Source of the DNA: Oxalobacteraceae bacterium
Lineage (GTDB): Bacteria; Pseudomonadota; Gammaproteobacteria; Burkholderiales; Burkholderiaceae_D
Assembly: GCA_947374865.1 (NCBI GenBank)
Contig: CANCDR010000002.1
Span: forward strand, 1-64,000
Direction of reading: 5' to 3'
Length of the DNA: 64,000 bases
How positions within the stretch are numbered: the first letter of the stretch is position 1; every line of letters begins with the position of its first letter. The notes under the pieces were generated by a model. That model saw only the letters and a program-made list of their open reading frames with translations, had not been told where the DNA came from and did no database searches. Made by a program: the position numbers and the translations under genes. This document shows, piece after piece, positions 36,169-45,277 of the stretch.

Positions 36169-36943
36169 ATGTCACACGCCGCCGGCGAAAGCGCCAGCTC
36201 ACGTCGTCGGAGAGTGCCGGTTCAAATGCATAGCCCTCCAGATCAAAATGTTTGAGTTTGTCTGCTGATTTGAGTTTTTTGAGCGCTGCATAACGCGCCA
36301 TCAGGCCGCGCGCACGTTTGGCGAAAAACGAAATGATCTTGTAGCGACCATCCTTCCATTCTTCAAACACCGGCGTGATGATCTGCCCTTCGAGCAGCTT
36401 GGGCCGCACGACTTTAAAATATTCTTCCGAAGCCAGATTCACCAGCACCTGCGTGGGCTGCTGCGCCAGTTCTGCATTGAGCGTCTGTGTCACGGTATCG
36501 CCCCAGAAAGCATATAAATCTTTGCCGCGCGCATTCGCCAGACGGGTACCCATTTCGAGCCGGTAGGGCTGCATCAAATCGAGCGGGCGCAAAACACCAT
36601 ACAGACCGGAGAGAATCCGCACATGATCTTGGGTGTAGGTGAGCTGGGCCGCCGTCATTGAAGGCGCATCCAGACCACCATAGACATCCCCATCAAAAGC
36701 CAGCGCTGCCTGTTTGGCGTTTTCAAGGTTAAACTCGGGTGACCAGCTGGCATAACGTTCGGCGTTGAGCTGGGCCAGATTGTCAGAGATCGACATCAGG
36801 CTGCCGATCTGTGCCGGCGAAAATGTCCGCATAAGATCAATCAATTCGCTGGCACGCGGCAGAAAATCCGGCATGGTATGGCGCGTGGATTTCGGCGGCG
36901 GGCGATGATCGAGACTTTTGGCAGGCGATAGTACGATTAACAT
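36167..36943 (-). CDS. yaaA: Peroxide stress protein YaaA (DUF328)
   Basis: A 258-residue protein matching the YaaA family from end to end: [80 protein letters not shown] and [12 protein letters not shown]. In E. coli YaaA lowers free intracellular iron during H2O2 stress and binds DNA. It converges with bamD and is divergent from the PIN gene. Confidence 0.95.
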   Translation of the reverse strand: MLIVLSPAKSLDHRPPPKSTRHTMPDFLPRASELIDLMRTFSPAQIGSLMSISDNLAQLNAERYASWSPEFNLENAKQAALAFDGDVYGGLDAPSMTAAQLTYTQDHVRILSGLYGVLRPLDLMQPYRLEMGTRLANARGKDLYAFWGDTVTQTLNAELAQQPTQVLVNLASEEYFKVVRPKLLEGQIITPVFEEWKDGRYKIISFFAKRARGLMARYAALKKLKSADKLKHFDLEGYAFEPALSDDVSWRFRRRRVT

Positions 36944-36963
36944 TTCACATCCAGGAATAAAGT

Positions 36964-37449
36964 TTGCCCATCATACAGAATCTCGCTCAACGCGTTGTGA
37001 TTGATACCAATGTGTGCCTCGACCTGTTCGTGTTCCATGATCCGCGCTGGGCCTTGCTGCTACAGGCCATCCAGGAAGGGCGCGTGGAAGTCATTACCCG
37101 CGATGACTGCCGGCGCGAATGGGAAATCGTCCTGCATTATCCGCAGCTGCCGCTCGACGATGACAAACGTCCCGTCGCGGCGGCGCAATTTGATGCGCTC
37201 TTTCGCTGCATCGCGCTGGCCGACTATGTTCCGCCCTTGTTTCATCTGCCGCTGTGCAAAGATATCGATGATCAGAAATTTGTCGAAACGGCGTATCAGT
37301 GCAAGGCCGCGGTCCTGATCACCAAGGACAAAGCGCTGCTCAGACTGGCGCGCCAGACAGCGCGACTCGGCGTATGCGCCATCCTCACGCCGCAAGCCTG
37401 GCTTAAAGAATATGGCACGACGCGGGATTTGCCGGCGGCCATGCGCTAA
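36964..37449 (+). CDS. PIN-domain protein (COG1569-type putative toxin/nuclease)
   Basis: A 161-residue PIN-fold protein starting at TTG 36964, with AGGAA about 8 bp upstream. Acidic active-site residues appear in [26 protein letters not shown] and LITKDKALL. It is annotated in relatives as a putative toxin-antitoxin toxin, but no antitoxin gene is next to it, which leaves a housekeeping RNase role open. It is followed 30 bp later by the aminotransferase gene and is probably cotranscribed with it. Confidence 0.82.
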   Translation: MPIIQNLAQRVVIDTNVCLDLFVFHDPRWALLLQAIQEGRVEVITRDDCRREWEIVLHYPQLPLDDDKRPVAAAQFDALFRCIALADYVPPLFHLPLCKDIDDQKFVETAYQCKAAVLITKDKALLRLARQTARLGVCAILTPQAWLKEYGTTRDLPAAMR

Positions 37450-37479
37450 AATATTCCACGATCTGTCATTTTAAAAACT

Positions 37480-38643
37480 ATGTCCAAGTCCCCCTTCCCA
37501 CTTACGTCCAGATTACCGGCTGTCGGCACCACGGTGTTTTCCGTCATGTCGGCACTGGCCGCCGAAAAAAAAGCCGTCAATCTCGGTCAGGGCTTCCCTG
37601 ATTTCAGCTGCGATCCGGCGCTCATCGACGAAGTCACGCGGGCCATGCAGCAAGGGCTCAATCAATATCCGCCCATGACGGGGGTGCCCGCTTTGCGGCA
37701 TGCTATCGCCGCCAAGATCATGGCACTCTATGGCAGCCATTACGATGCCGATCAGGAGATCACCATCACTGCCGGCGCCACCCAGGCCATCATGACGGCG
37801 ATCCTGTGCTGCGTGCATCCGGGTGATGAAGTGATCGTGATTGAACCGGCCTATGATTCGTATGTGCCGTCGATTACGCTCGCCGGTGGTGTACCGGTGC
37901 TGGTGCAAATGGCCGTCACGTCCGCCGGCTATGCTATCCCCTGGGATCGTGTCGCGTCCGCAGTGAGCAGCAAAACGCGGCTGATCATGATTAACTCACC
38001 GCATAATCCGACTGGCTCCATTTTGCGTGCCGCCGATCTGACGGCGTTGGCCGACATCGTGCGCGATACAAAGATCCTGGTCTTGTCAGATGAAGTCTAT
38101 GAACACATGGTGTTTGACGGCCAGTCTCACGAATCGGTGTGCCGCCATGCCGAACTGGCGGCGCGCGCCTTTGTGGTGTCAAGCTTCGGTAAAACCTATC
38201 ACGTGACGGGCTGGAAAGTCGGCTACGTGGCCGCGCCAAAGGCGATGAGCGCGGAATTTCGCAAGGTGCATCAGTTTAATGTCTTTACCGTGAATACACC
38301 GGTGCAGCACGGGCTGGCGCATTACATGGCGCGAACAGAAGCCTATCTGGGACTACCGACGTTTTATCAGCGTAAGCGTGATGCATTTCGCGCCGGGCTG
38401 GCTGGGTCGCGCTTTACGCTCTTGCCGGCCGACGGGACTTTTTTTCAATGCGTCGGTTACGCGCAAATTTCTTCGCTACCGGAAGCCGAATTCGCCATCT
38501 GGCTCACCAGCGAGATCGGCGTCGCGGCGATCCCGATTTCGGCGTTTTATCAGCAGCCGAAAGAATCCGGCATCGTGCGTTTTTGTTTTGCCAAGGAAGA
38601 GGCGACGCTGCAGGCTGCGGTGAGTAAGCTGGCCGGGGTTTAA
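37480..38643 (+). CDS. PLP-dependent aminotransferase, methionine/kynurenine aminotransferase (YbdL-like)
   Basis: A 387-residue fold-type I aminotransferase. The N-terminus KAVNLGQGFPDFSCDPALID is typical of the YbdL/kynurenine transaminase group. PLP contacts are NSPHNPTGS and SDEVYEHM, with the Schiff-base Lys238 in SSFGKTYHVTGWKVGYV. Likely substrates are methionine and aromatic amino acids with 2-oxo acids. It is downstream of the PIN gene. Confidence 0.9.
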   Translation: MSKSPFPLTSRLPAVGTTVFSVMSALAAEKKAVNLGQGFPDFSCDPALIDEVTRAMQQGLNQYPPMTGVPALRHAIAAKIMALYGSHYDADQEITITAGATQAIMTAILCCVHPGDEVIVIEPAYDSYVPSITLAGGVPVLVQMAVTSAGYAIPWDRVASAVSSKTRLIMINSPHNPTGSILRAADLTALADIVRDTKILVLSDEVYEHMVFDGQSHESVCRHAELAARAFVVSSFGKTYHVTGWKVGYVAAPKAMSAEFRKVHQFNVFTVNTPVQHGLAHYMARTEAYLGLPTFYQRKRDAFRAGLAGSRFTLLPADGTFFQCVGYAQISSLPEAEFAIWLTSEIGVAAIPISAFYQQPKESGIVRFCFAKEEATLQAAVSKLAGV

Positions 38644-38714
38644 ATCACACGGAGTGACTTCGCTGACTTCAGTCGGCTCGCTTTCGTCAGTGTTGAGAGC
38701 CAGCGGTTGGCTGC

Positions 38715-39917
38715 TCAGGCCAACTTTACGGGGTGGACTAACAACGAGTCGACAACATTGTCGGCGACATTGCCGACGACGTAGGTAGCGACATTGCCGA
38801 CTGACGAGCGGGGCTGAAAAAACCTTCCCCGACGCGCCATTGGACGCTCAATCCATCGTTCAAATACATGCGCCGCTGCCAGGCTAAGAAGCCAGATCGT
38901 CATCAGCGATACGACTGCCGCCAGCGGACCGTCCAAATCCAGATGAAAAAATACCGCATTGCCCAGCATGAGCACTACGAAATGCACCAAAAACAAGGCA
39001 TACGATAATTGACTCATCGTCGTCAGCCATCGTTGACAGCGCAGCGGCAGCGAGGACAGCATCGACGCAGGGCCGCGCCACTGCACCAGCCCCAGCAGCA
39101 GCGCCACGACCAGGGCGAGTCCGATACGCTCGCGGAAATCCATCCATAAAGCCAGCAAACCACACAGTGCCAGAAAACCCAGATACCAGCCTGGTCGTCG
39201 TGCGCTACCGACCCAGTAAGCCGCAGCGCCCATGCCATAGGCACCAAAGAAATACAGCGCCCAGTTATCCCAGCCCGCGTCGCGATTAAAAATAAACAGG
39301 GAACCCAGCATCAGGGCCACTACCAAGCCCTGCGCCAGGCGGGCGACATCGGCACTGCCGGAATGCGGTCCCTTGCTTGAAGGCTTAAATTTATGCGTCA
39401 GTTTGTGGGTCAGCCATAACACCAGCGCCATCAAGGCAAACAGCTGAAAATCGATCGCCACATACCAGATGCCGGCCGACAGGGCATCCTGTCCTAACAA
39501 ACCTTGTAGCAGCAGTGCATGCGCCAAAAATTGCGGCCAGCTTGGTGCTGCAGGGATAAATGCGTCATCCAACCAGATCCTGGCCAGCGCCGCACCGGCA
39601 ACGGCCAGCAGCATCGCAATAAGAAAGGGTAAAACGCGTTTTTGATAATGCCGGCTAATCACCTGCATAAAGGATCCACGCCAGGCCTGCCCCAAGGGCG
39701 ACAAACTACGCGCTGCCAGATAACCGCCCATGACCAGAAAAATCTGCACCGCCAATCTGCTCTGATGGAACAGCCAGCCGATCAGTTCCGGCGCGGCCTG
39801 ACGCAGGATATCGGAAATCGGCCCATAGGCCAGAAGATGGTGTAAGACGATCAGGTGGGAGGCAATAAACTTTAAAGCGTCAATATGCAGATGTCGATTT
39901 GGCTGGCAGGTGGTCAA
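38715..39917 (-). CDS. Acyltransferase-3 family membrane protein (OafA-like)
   Basis: A 400-residue integral membrane protein with about ten hydrophobic segments. The N-terminus HIDALKFIASHLIVLHHLLAYG carries the paired histidines of acyltransferase-3 enzymes, and LAVQIFLVMGGYLAARSL is the next conserved segment. It would transfer acyl groups onto cell-surface glycans. The last 30 or so residues (GNVATYVVGNVADNVVDS) come from a tandem repeat in the DNA and look like a recent tail extension. Specificity unknown. Confidence 0.82.
   Translation of the reverse strand: MTTCQPNRHLHIDALKFIASHLIVLHHLLAYGPISDILRQAAPELIGWLFHQSRLAVQIFLVMGGYLAARSLSPLGQAWRGSFMQVISRHYQKRVLPFLIAMLLAVAGAALARIWLDDAFIPAAPSWPQFLAHALLLQGLLGQDALSAGIWYVAIDFQLFALMALVLWLTHKLTHKFKPSSKGPHSGSADVARLAQGLVVALMLGSLFIFNRDAGWDNWALYFFGAYGMGAAAYWVGSARRPGWYLGFLALCGLLALWMDFRERIGLALVVALLLGLVQWRGPASMLSSLPLRCQRWLTTMSQLSYALFLVHFVVLMLGNAVFFHLDLDGPLAAVVSLMTIWLLSLAAAHVFERWIERPMARRGRFFQPRSSVGNVATYVVGNVADNVVDSLLVHPVKLA
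38750..38801. repeat. Repeat array inside the 3' end of the acyltransferase gene
   Basis: GCGACATTGCCGAC occurs perfectly at 38764-38777 and 38788-38801, with a related copy CGACAACATTGTCG at 38750-38763. It encodes the repetitive VGNVA/VGNVAD tail. Confidence 0.75.
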
Positions 39918-40103
39918 AATAAAGGCAATTTCAGGTCAATGGTTCCAGGACATGCACCGCGCACAGACTTCCGGAAGTGAGTACCGGGAGGTAATCAGCG
40001 GCGCATTGTACTTTATGCACCTACTTGTCCGGGAATAATTTATCCTGCACGGCTTGGCTGGAATGGCGGAATGACGCATACTACTTAAAAAAAGGAGCCC
40101 ATC

Positions 40104-40574
40104 TTGCAACGACCATTTACTGTTTTAGGCATTCAACAAATCGCCATCGGCGGCCCGTCCAAAGAGCGTCTTAAATCCTTGTGGGTAGACATGTTTGGCC
40201 TGCAGGTGGTGGGCACGTTTCGCAGCGAAAAAGAAAACGTCGATGAAGATATCGCCGTGCTGGGTAGCGGCCCCTTCAAGGTCGAGGTCGATCTGATGGA
40301 GCCGATTGATCCGGCCAAAAAGCCGCGCGTCGATGAACCGCCACTCAATCACGTCGGTCTGTGGATCGATCATTTGCCGCTGGCTGTTGAATGGCTCACG
40401 CAGCAAGGTGTGCGTTTTGCGCCCGGTGGTATCCGCAAAGGCGCAGCCGGTCACGACATCTGCTTTTTACATCCGCGCTCCAACGATCAGTTTCCCATCG
40501 CCGGCGAAGGCGTGCTGATCGAACTGGTGCAGGCACCGCCAGAAGTTATTGCGGCCTATGCGGCCATGGCTTAG
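40104..40574 (+). CDS. VOC superfamily protein (glyoxalase/dioxygenase-like)
   Basis: A 156-residue protein starting at TTG 40104; AAAGGAG 5-6 bp upstream decides the start. Two beta-alpha-beta-beta-beta modules are visible, with metal-ligand candidates His in LNHVGLWID and Glu in [11 protein letters not shown]. It could be a lactoylglutathione lyase-like or methylmalonyl-CoA epimerase-like enzyme; neither is proven. Its stop overlaps the convergent GGDEF-EAL stop by 4 bp. Confidence 0.82.
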   Translation: MQRPFTVLGIQQIAIGGPSKERLKSLWVDMFGLQVVGTFRSEKENVDEDIAVLGSGPFKVEVDLMEPIDPAKKPRVDEPPLNHVGLWIDHLPLAVEWLTQQGVRFAPGGIRKGAAGHDICFLHPRSNDQFPIAGEGVLIELVQAPPEVIAAYAAMA

Positions 40575-42046
40575 CTGACACGTTTGGGCGGCAAGCCGCT
40601 GCGCAGCATCTGCCCCATTGCATCAGCAGCGATCGGCGGGCTAAAAAAATAGCCCTGTCCTTCTTCACAGTGCTCATCCTTGAGGAACTGGTACTGCGCT
40701 TGGGTTTCAATCCCTTCGGCGATCACCCGCTGGTGCAGACCTGTGCCGATATGGATCACGCCGGCGACGATGATCGCGTCGCTCTTATCCCGCCCCAGTG
40801 CGCCAATGAATGACTGATCGATTTTGAGGCTCTTGGCCGGTAGCCGTTTGAGGTTCGCCAGACTACTTTTACCGGTACCGAAATCATCTACCGTCAAGCT
40901 CACTCCCAGCGACTGTAATTGCGCAATACGGGTACTGGCACCATCCTTCTCGTCCATCAGACAATCTTCACCGAGTTCGAGCTCCAGGTAATGCGCCGGT
41001 AATCTGGTCTCGGCGAGGATCACTTTTAAGCGCGCAGCCAAATCGGCCGCGTGAAATTCGGTGGCCGATAAATTGACTGCCATGCGACCAAATTCCCAGC
41101 CCGCATCAAGCCAGATACGCGCCTGGCGGCAGGCTTCCCGCAAGACCCACTCTCCCAGTGGCACGATCAACCCGCATTCTTCTGCAAGCGGAATAAAACG
41201 TGCCGGCAGCAGCATGCCCCATTCAGGATGCGGCCAGCGCGCGAGGGCCTCGACGCCGGTAATACGGCCGCTTTCGAGATTGACTTTTGGCTGATAGTAC
41301 AAAAGGAAGCGATGATTTTCCAGGGTCTGGCGCAAGCTGGTTTCAATACGTTGGCGCTCAATTGCCCGTTGGTTCATCGCCTGTTTAAAAAACTGGTATT
41401 GATTACGGCCCTTTTGTTTGGCGTGGTACATCGCTGTATCGGCATGCTTGATCAGCTCGTCGGATTGCAGACCGTCGGTAGGATAAACGCTGATACCGAT
41501 ACTGGCCGAAATATGCAGCTGATGTTCGCCGATCTGGTAGGGCAGCGTGAGTGCTTGCAGAATTTTGGCAGCGATCCGCGCGGCGTCTTCGAGGTGCTCG
41601 ATCTCCGCTAACAGAATCAAAAATTCATCCCCTCCCAGACGGCTCACGGTATCCGAGGTGCGCACGCAAGACAAAAGACGCTGCGCGACAGATTGCAAAA
41701 GCTGGTCCCCCACGGCGTGACCCAAGGTATCGTTAATGCCTTTGAATCGATCCAGGTCAACAAAGAGTAAAGCCAGCCGACGTTCATTGCGCGCTGCTAA
41801 TGCAATGGCTTGGGTTAAGCGATCATTGAGCTGCACCCGGTTAGGTAAATTCGTTAGAAAATCATGCTGCGCCAAATGTGACATTTCTAATTTAGAGGCG
41901 AGCAAGTGCGCATTCGCCTCGCGCAAATGCAGCACCAGTTCTTCCAGCGCGGTTTTGTCGAGCGCCTCCTGCGGCGCAGCCGTGTTGGCAAGCTCGGTGG
42001 GCGCAGGCTCCGAAGCTGGTGATGACGGCGGTATTTCCTGAGTCAT
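40571..42046 (-). CDS. GGDEF-EAL bifunctional c-di-GMP protein
   Basis: A 491-residue cytoplasmic protein. After a Pro/Ala-rich start and a short coiled coil (about 29-60) comes a GGDEF domain with intact GGDEF at 138-142 and an I-site RxxD at 129-132. The EAL domain follows, with EAL at 266-268, [13 protein letters not shown] and [17 protein letters not shown] with metal-binding acids. Both activities look possible. No sensory or membrane domain precedes them, so control must come from a partner. It is 22 bp after the KaiC-like gene in one operon. Confidence 0.92.
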   Translation of the reverse strand: MTQEIPPSSPASEPAPTELANTAAPQEALDKTALEELVLHLREANAHLLASKLEMSHLAQHDFLTNLPNRVQLNDRLTQAIALAARNERRLALLFVDLDRFKGINDTLGHAVGDQLLQSVAQRLLSCVRTSDTVSRLGGDEFLILLAEIEHLEDAARIAAKILQALTLPYQIGEHQLHISASIGISVYPTDGLQSDELIKHADTAMYHAKQKGRNQYQFFKQAMNQRAIERQRIETSLRQTLENHRFLLYYQPKVNLESGRITGVEALARWPHPEWGMLLPARFIPLAEECGLIVPLGEWVLREACRQARIWLDAGWEFGRMAVNLSATEFHAADLAARLKVILAETRLPAHYLELELGEDCLMDEKDGASTRIAQLQSLGVSLTVDDFGTGKSSLANLKRLPAKSLKIDQSFIGALGRDKSDAIIVAGVIHIGTGLHQRVIAEGIETQAQYQFLKDEHCEEGQGYFFSPPIAADAMGQMLRSGLPPKRVS

Positions 42047-42068
42047 CGCATATCCAGTATGGCGTTCA

Positions 42069-43529
42069 CTACTGACTGGCGCTCGCGATGTTTGGTCCCC
42101 TCAGGAGCGGGCCAATATCAAGCGCAGTCTGGCCAATCCTGATTCCCTGCGCGCCAATTTCAAACAAGCGTAAATCACGGCTGTGTGCGTGACCGCGCAG
42201 TTTCACCACGGTGATGATGGTATTCAACTGACCCGCCATTTCGACGTAACGCTGCAGCACGATGGCGTCCACGAGGAAGGCATTTCCATAAGGACTAAAT
42301 TGCAGTTCATTGTAGCGATCCTCCATTTCCGTAGTCATCAGTACGGTGACGCCTGTGTCATTGAGTTCGGTGATGAGGCGATAAAGTGCTTCGCGAAAGT
42401 CTTCCCGAAACTCCGGTGCCAGCGCCAATTCAAAGCACGACAGCGAATCAAATACCAGTCGTTTAGCCTGACAGCTGATGATTGCCTTTGTCAGGCGCTG
42501 TAATTCCTGATCAAACAGCAAATCTAGTGAGCGCATGGTGAGCACGGTGAGCATTTTCTGCTCGATCAGTGCATCCAGATCGCCACCGCAGGTTTGACTC
42601 AGGCGCTTCTCAAACGTTGCAATCACGCCGTGCTCGCCGCACCGCGCGCCTTCGGCCAAAAATTCCATCGCCAGACGGGTCTTGCCGGAACCGGAGGGGC
42701 CGACCAGCAGCATCGAATAACCGGCCGGTAATCCACCGCCCAGCATCAGATCGAGCTCAGCGACGCCCATATGTAGCCGCTCTTTGCTGGCGGTATCGTC
42801 ATGAATCTGTACCACCGGTGGCAGCGGTAAAGCGCGGGGATACACCGTCAAACCGGCAGTACTGATTTGAAAACTATGCAGTCCAGCTATCTGTTCGTGC
42901 CCGCGCAGTTTGATCACCTGCAGCTTACGTATCAGGGAATCACCATGTACATGGTGGCTCAGCCAGAGTATGCCGTCAGCGATGGTGAAGATAGGATTTT
43001 GGTGCTGCTCGCCGGGCTCATATTCACCGATTAAAAAACTGGTCACTTGCCAGCTGGTGAGTTGCAGACCAAGCTGGAGCGTGAAGTTTTGTAGTGAGAG
43101 CGGCCCTTCAGGATGCGCCGTTACCCCGCGTGTAATGGATCGAAACGAATCGATGAAGACGAACGCTGGCTGAAAGCTCTTCACTTCCCTCAGAATTTCT
43201 GCGAGCACCTTTTCGAAATCAGCGCTTTGTACGACATCACCAAGGTTATGGAAGCGGATCGTTTGCTCGACTTGCGCTTCATCAAAGAACGAGAAGATTT
43301 GCTGATAGCGCAGCATTTTGATCGGCGGCTCACCGAGGGCGCTAAAGTACAGGGCCCGTTTATGCGGACCGACCATGGAAAACATCATCTGATGCGCCAG
43401 CGTAGTTTTGCCGGTACCAGGTGCGCCGCCGATAATGTTAAATGAAAATTCGGGAATCCCGCCGCCGAGGATTTGATCCAGGCCTTGCACGCCGGTATTG
43501 AGCGTGTTCAAGCGCGCATTCTCACTCAT
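42069..43529 (-). CDS. KaiC-like double RecA-domain ATPase
   Basis: A 486-residue protein with two RecA/RAD55-type domains, like KaiC. Walker A motifs are GGAPGTGKTT (Lys41) and VGPSGSGKTR (Lys283); Walker B motifs are FVFIDSF and LVFDSL. By alignment from memory to cyanobacterial KaiC, the CII autophosphorylation pair Ser431/Thr432 falls on Ala-Phe in NAFLVD, so a KaiC-style phosphorylation cycle is unlikely. No kaiA or kaiB is nearby. It overlaps the upstream 146-residue gene by 4 bp and precedes the GGDEF-EAL gene, which suggests an ATP-driven scaffold or regulator in c-di-GMP signalling. Confidence 0.9.
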   Translation of the reverse strand: MSENARLNTLNTGVQGLDQILGGGIPEFSFNIIGGAPGTGKTTLAHQMMFSMVGPHKRALYFSALGEPPIKMLRYQQIFSFFDEAQVEQTIRFHNLGDVVQSADFEKVLAEILREVKSFQPAFVFIDSFRSITRGVTAHPEGPLSLQNFTLQLGLQLTSWQVTSFLIGEYEPGEQHQNPIFTIADGILWLSHHVHGDSLIRKLQVIKLRGHEQIAGLHSFQISTAGLTVYPRALPLPPVVQIHDDTASKERLHMGVAELDLMLGGGLPAGYSMLLVGPSGSGKTRLAMEFLAEGARCGEHGVIATFEKRLSQTCGGDLDALIEQKMLTVLTMRSLDLLFDQELQRLTKAIISCQAKRLVFDSLSCFELALAPEFREDFREALYRLITELNDTGVTVLMTTEMEDRYNELQFSPYGNAFLVDAIVLQRYVEMAGQLNTIITVVKLRGHAHSRDLRLFEIGAQGIRIGQTALDIGPLLRGPNIASASQ

Positions 43530-43966
43530 TTCAACCCTCCTGAAATTGGCGTTTCAGACGTCTCGCCGCCATTGACAGAGAGGGCCGCGTGTAAAAATTT
43601 GGTCGTCAAGTGTTCACCGATAAGGGCATCCAGGATTTCGCCAAAGGTCGCCATCACGGCGCAGCTGGCCTCGATCACTTCATCGGCCGAACGACCGCTC
43701 AGGCTTTGCTGGAGTTCGATTAAACTGGTTTCAATATTATTGGTATAGGTACCAGGAATCAGCCAGGGATATGTGCTCCGGTGCAGTTCCAGGCTGCGCG
43801 AATAAATCAAACCCACGCTGAGTCGACCCAGCAATGGCGCAAACCTAGACACGACCCGCGCCCAGGTCGCTACCGCCAAAGCCGCACTCACATCCGCGCC
43901 AGACCCAGCATACCGCGCCAGAATCCGCCGAATCAGTCCGCGCCGCGTTTCAACACTGGTTGTCAT
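43526..43966 (-). CDS. Conserved-looking helical protein, first gene of the KaiC-like operon
   Basis: A 146-residue, mainly helical, soluble protein that I do not recognise. It begins TTSVETRRGLIRRILARYAG and has a hydrophobic central helix (VVSRFAPLLGRLSVGLIYSRSLEL). An aromatic/proline stretch (HRSTYPWLIPGTYTNN) is followed by two more helices. Its stop overlaps the KaiC-like start by 4 bp, so the two are almost certainly made together and may bind each other. It could be the sensory or adaptor part of the module. Confidence 0.75.
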   Translation of the reverse strand: MTTSVETRRGLIRRILARYAGSGADVSAALAVATWARVVSRFAPLLGRLSVGLIYSRSLELHRSTYPWLIPGTYTNNIETSLIELQQSLSGRSADEVIEASCAVMATFGEILDALIGEHLTTKFLHAALSVNGGETSETPISGGLK

Positions 43967-44098
43967 GTGCGTGGCGTGGCGGCGTTAAAAATATCAGAGG
44001 AATGTTTGGCGCTTGCATAGTCATACTGACCGCAGGAGCAAGGCAGAGTTCGGCGTGGGAGTTTGATCAAATCGATCTTGGGGAGGACTTAGTGTGCG

Positions 44099-44193
44099 TG
44101 GGGTCAGGTCTTGACATGACAGTTTTCAAACATGATGTCAAAAAATAGTCCGCGATCAATTGTTTAAAAGTGTCATGTCAAGACCTGACCCCA
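44099..44193. mobile_element. MITE/REP-like element with perfect 23-bp terminal inverted repeats
   Basis: Arms 44099-44121 and 44171-44193 are perfect inverted copies, with outer end TGGGGTCAGGTCTTGACA. About ten more bases inside the arms pair imperfectly (TTTTCAAACA against TTTTAAACA). Total length is 95 bp, with no coding capacity. Ends of this sequence type accompany REP-associated tyrosine transposase genes in many proteobacteria, from general knowledge. It sits 8 bp beyond the stop of the esterase gene. Confidence 0.75.
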
Positions 44194-44201
44194 GGGGGTT
44201 T

Positions 44202-45218
44202 TTATTCTCGGAACATGGCGTGGCTGGTGCCCCATTGGATGAACAGCGAGGGCCAGGCTTGAACTGTGGCGCCGGCTCGGCTGCCCAGGCCGAAACCATG
44301 GCCGCCTTTTTCGAAAATATAGAGGGCTGCATCGACTTTTACTTTTCGGATTGCGCTGAACATCATGATCGAATTGTCGACTGCGACGCTGGTGTCGTCA
44401 GCGGCATGGATCAAAAAAACTGGCGGCATGTCGGTGCGTACCAGTTCTTCATTCGAGTAGGCTTTCATCAGCTGCGCGGATGGGTTAGCACCCAACAGCC
44501 GGGTGCGTGAACCACCGTGGGCCAGCGTGCCCTGCATGGTGCCTACCGCATAATTAAGGCTGGCAAAATCTGGTCTGGCCGAGATGCTGTCGCTGGCATC
44601 GACGGGCGTATATATCGTGGCATCAAAACGCGTAATGAGTTGACCGGCAACGTGACCGCCAGCCGATGAACCCATTACCCCAAGACGCGCCGGATCCAGC
44701 TGCCAGCGGGCGGCATTGGCGCGCATCAGGCGCATGGCGCGTTGGGCGTCCTGCAGGGGTGTATCCGGACCGCCAGCCCAGCCGTCTTGCGCCAGACGAT
44801 AAATCAATACGAAGGTCGTCGTACCACGACCGGCCAGCCAACGCGCGACACCGGGACCACCTGCCAGATGACGGTAACCACCACCGGGGATCAGTAAGAC
44901 AGCCGAACCATCCGGCTTGGCCGCTCGATAAACGGCGATCACCGGGCGCGCAATGTCGGAAATACCTGGGTCCTGTCCCTCGCGCTTGGTCGCAATATGC
45001 GGCACACGAAAATCGAGCGTCGCTTTATCCGCGCCGGGTGGTAATGCCGGCCAGAGCTGGATGATTTCACTGGCACCCGGTGCAATGTCGGCGTCTGCTG
45101 GTACCGTCTTCAGCACGGATTGCGCATGACTTTCGTTGGCAGGCAAGATGACAAAACAAATGAGAAATGCTGCTAACAAATGCGCTGAATAACGCCGCAG
45201 AGGGAATACTGAAAACAT
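44202..45218 (-). CDS. Exported alpha/beta hydrolase (esterase, BD-FAE/acetyl-xylan-esterase-like)
   Basis: A 338-residue protein with a signal peptide (about residues 1-33, ending ESHAQS). The oxyanion region is LLIPGGGYRHLAGG, the nucleophile elbow LGVMGSSAGGHVAG, then Asp in FLIHAADDTSVA and His in GGHGFGLG. Relatives are annotated as xylanase or endoglucanase accessory esterases that remove acetyl or other acyl groups from polysaccharides. It is the last gene of the sulfatase cluster on the minus strand. Confidence 0.85.
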   Translation of the reverse strand: MFSVFPLRRYSAHLLAAFLICFVILPANESHAQSVLKTVPADADIAPGASEIIQLWPALPPGADKATLDFRVPHIATKREGQDPGISDIARPVIAVYRAAKPDGSAVLLIPGGGYRHLAGGPGVARWLAGRGTTTFVLIYRLAQDGWAGGPDTPLQDAQRAMRLMRANAARWQLDPARLGVMGSSAGGHVAGQLITRFDATIYTPVDASDSISARPDFASLNYAVGTMQGTLAHGGSRTRLLGANPSAQLMKAYSNEELVRTDMPPVFLIHAADDTSVAVDNSIMMFSAIRKVKVDAALYIFEKGGHGFGLGSRAGATVQAWPSLFIQWGTSHAMFRE

Positions 45219-45277
45219 AGACCGATCCGATCGAAGTGAAAAAATTTAATTTACTCAATGGGGCGTGGCCCAATACA

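Noticed and set aside
42069..43529. A circadian kaiABC clock
   Set aside because: No kaiA or kaiB genes are present and the KaiC phosphorylation residues seem to be replaced.
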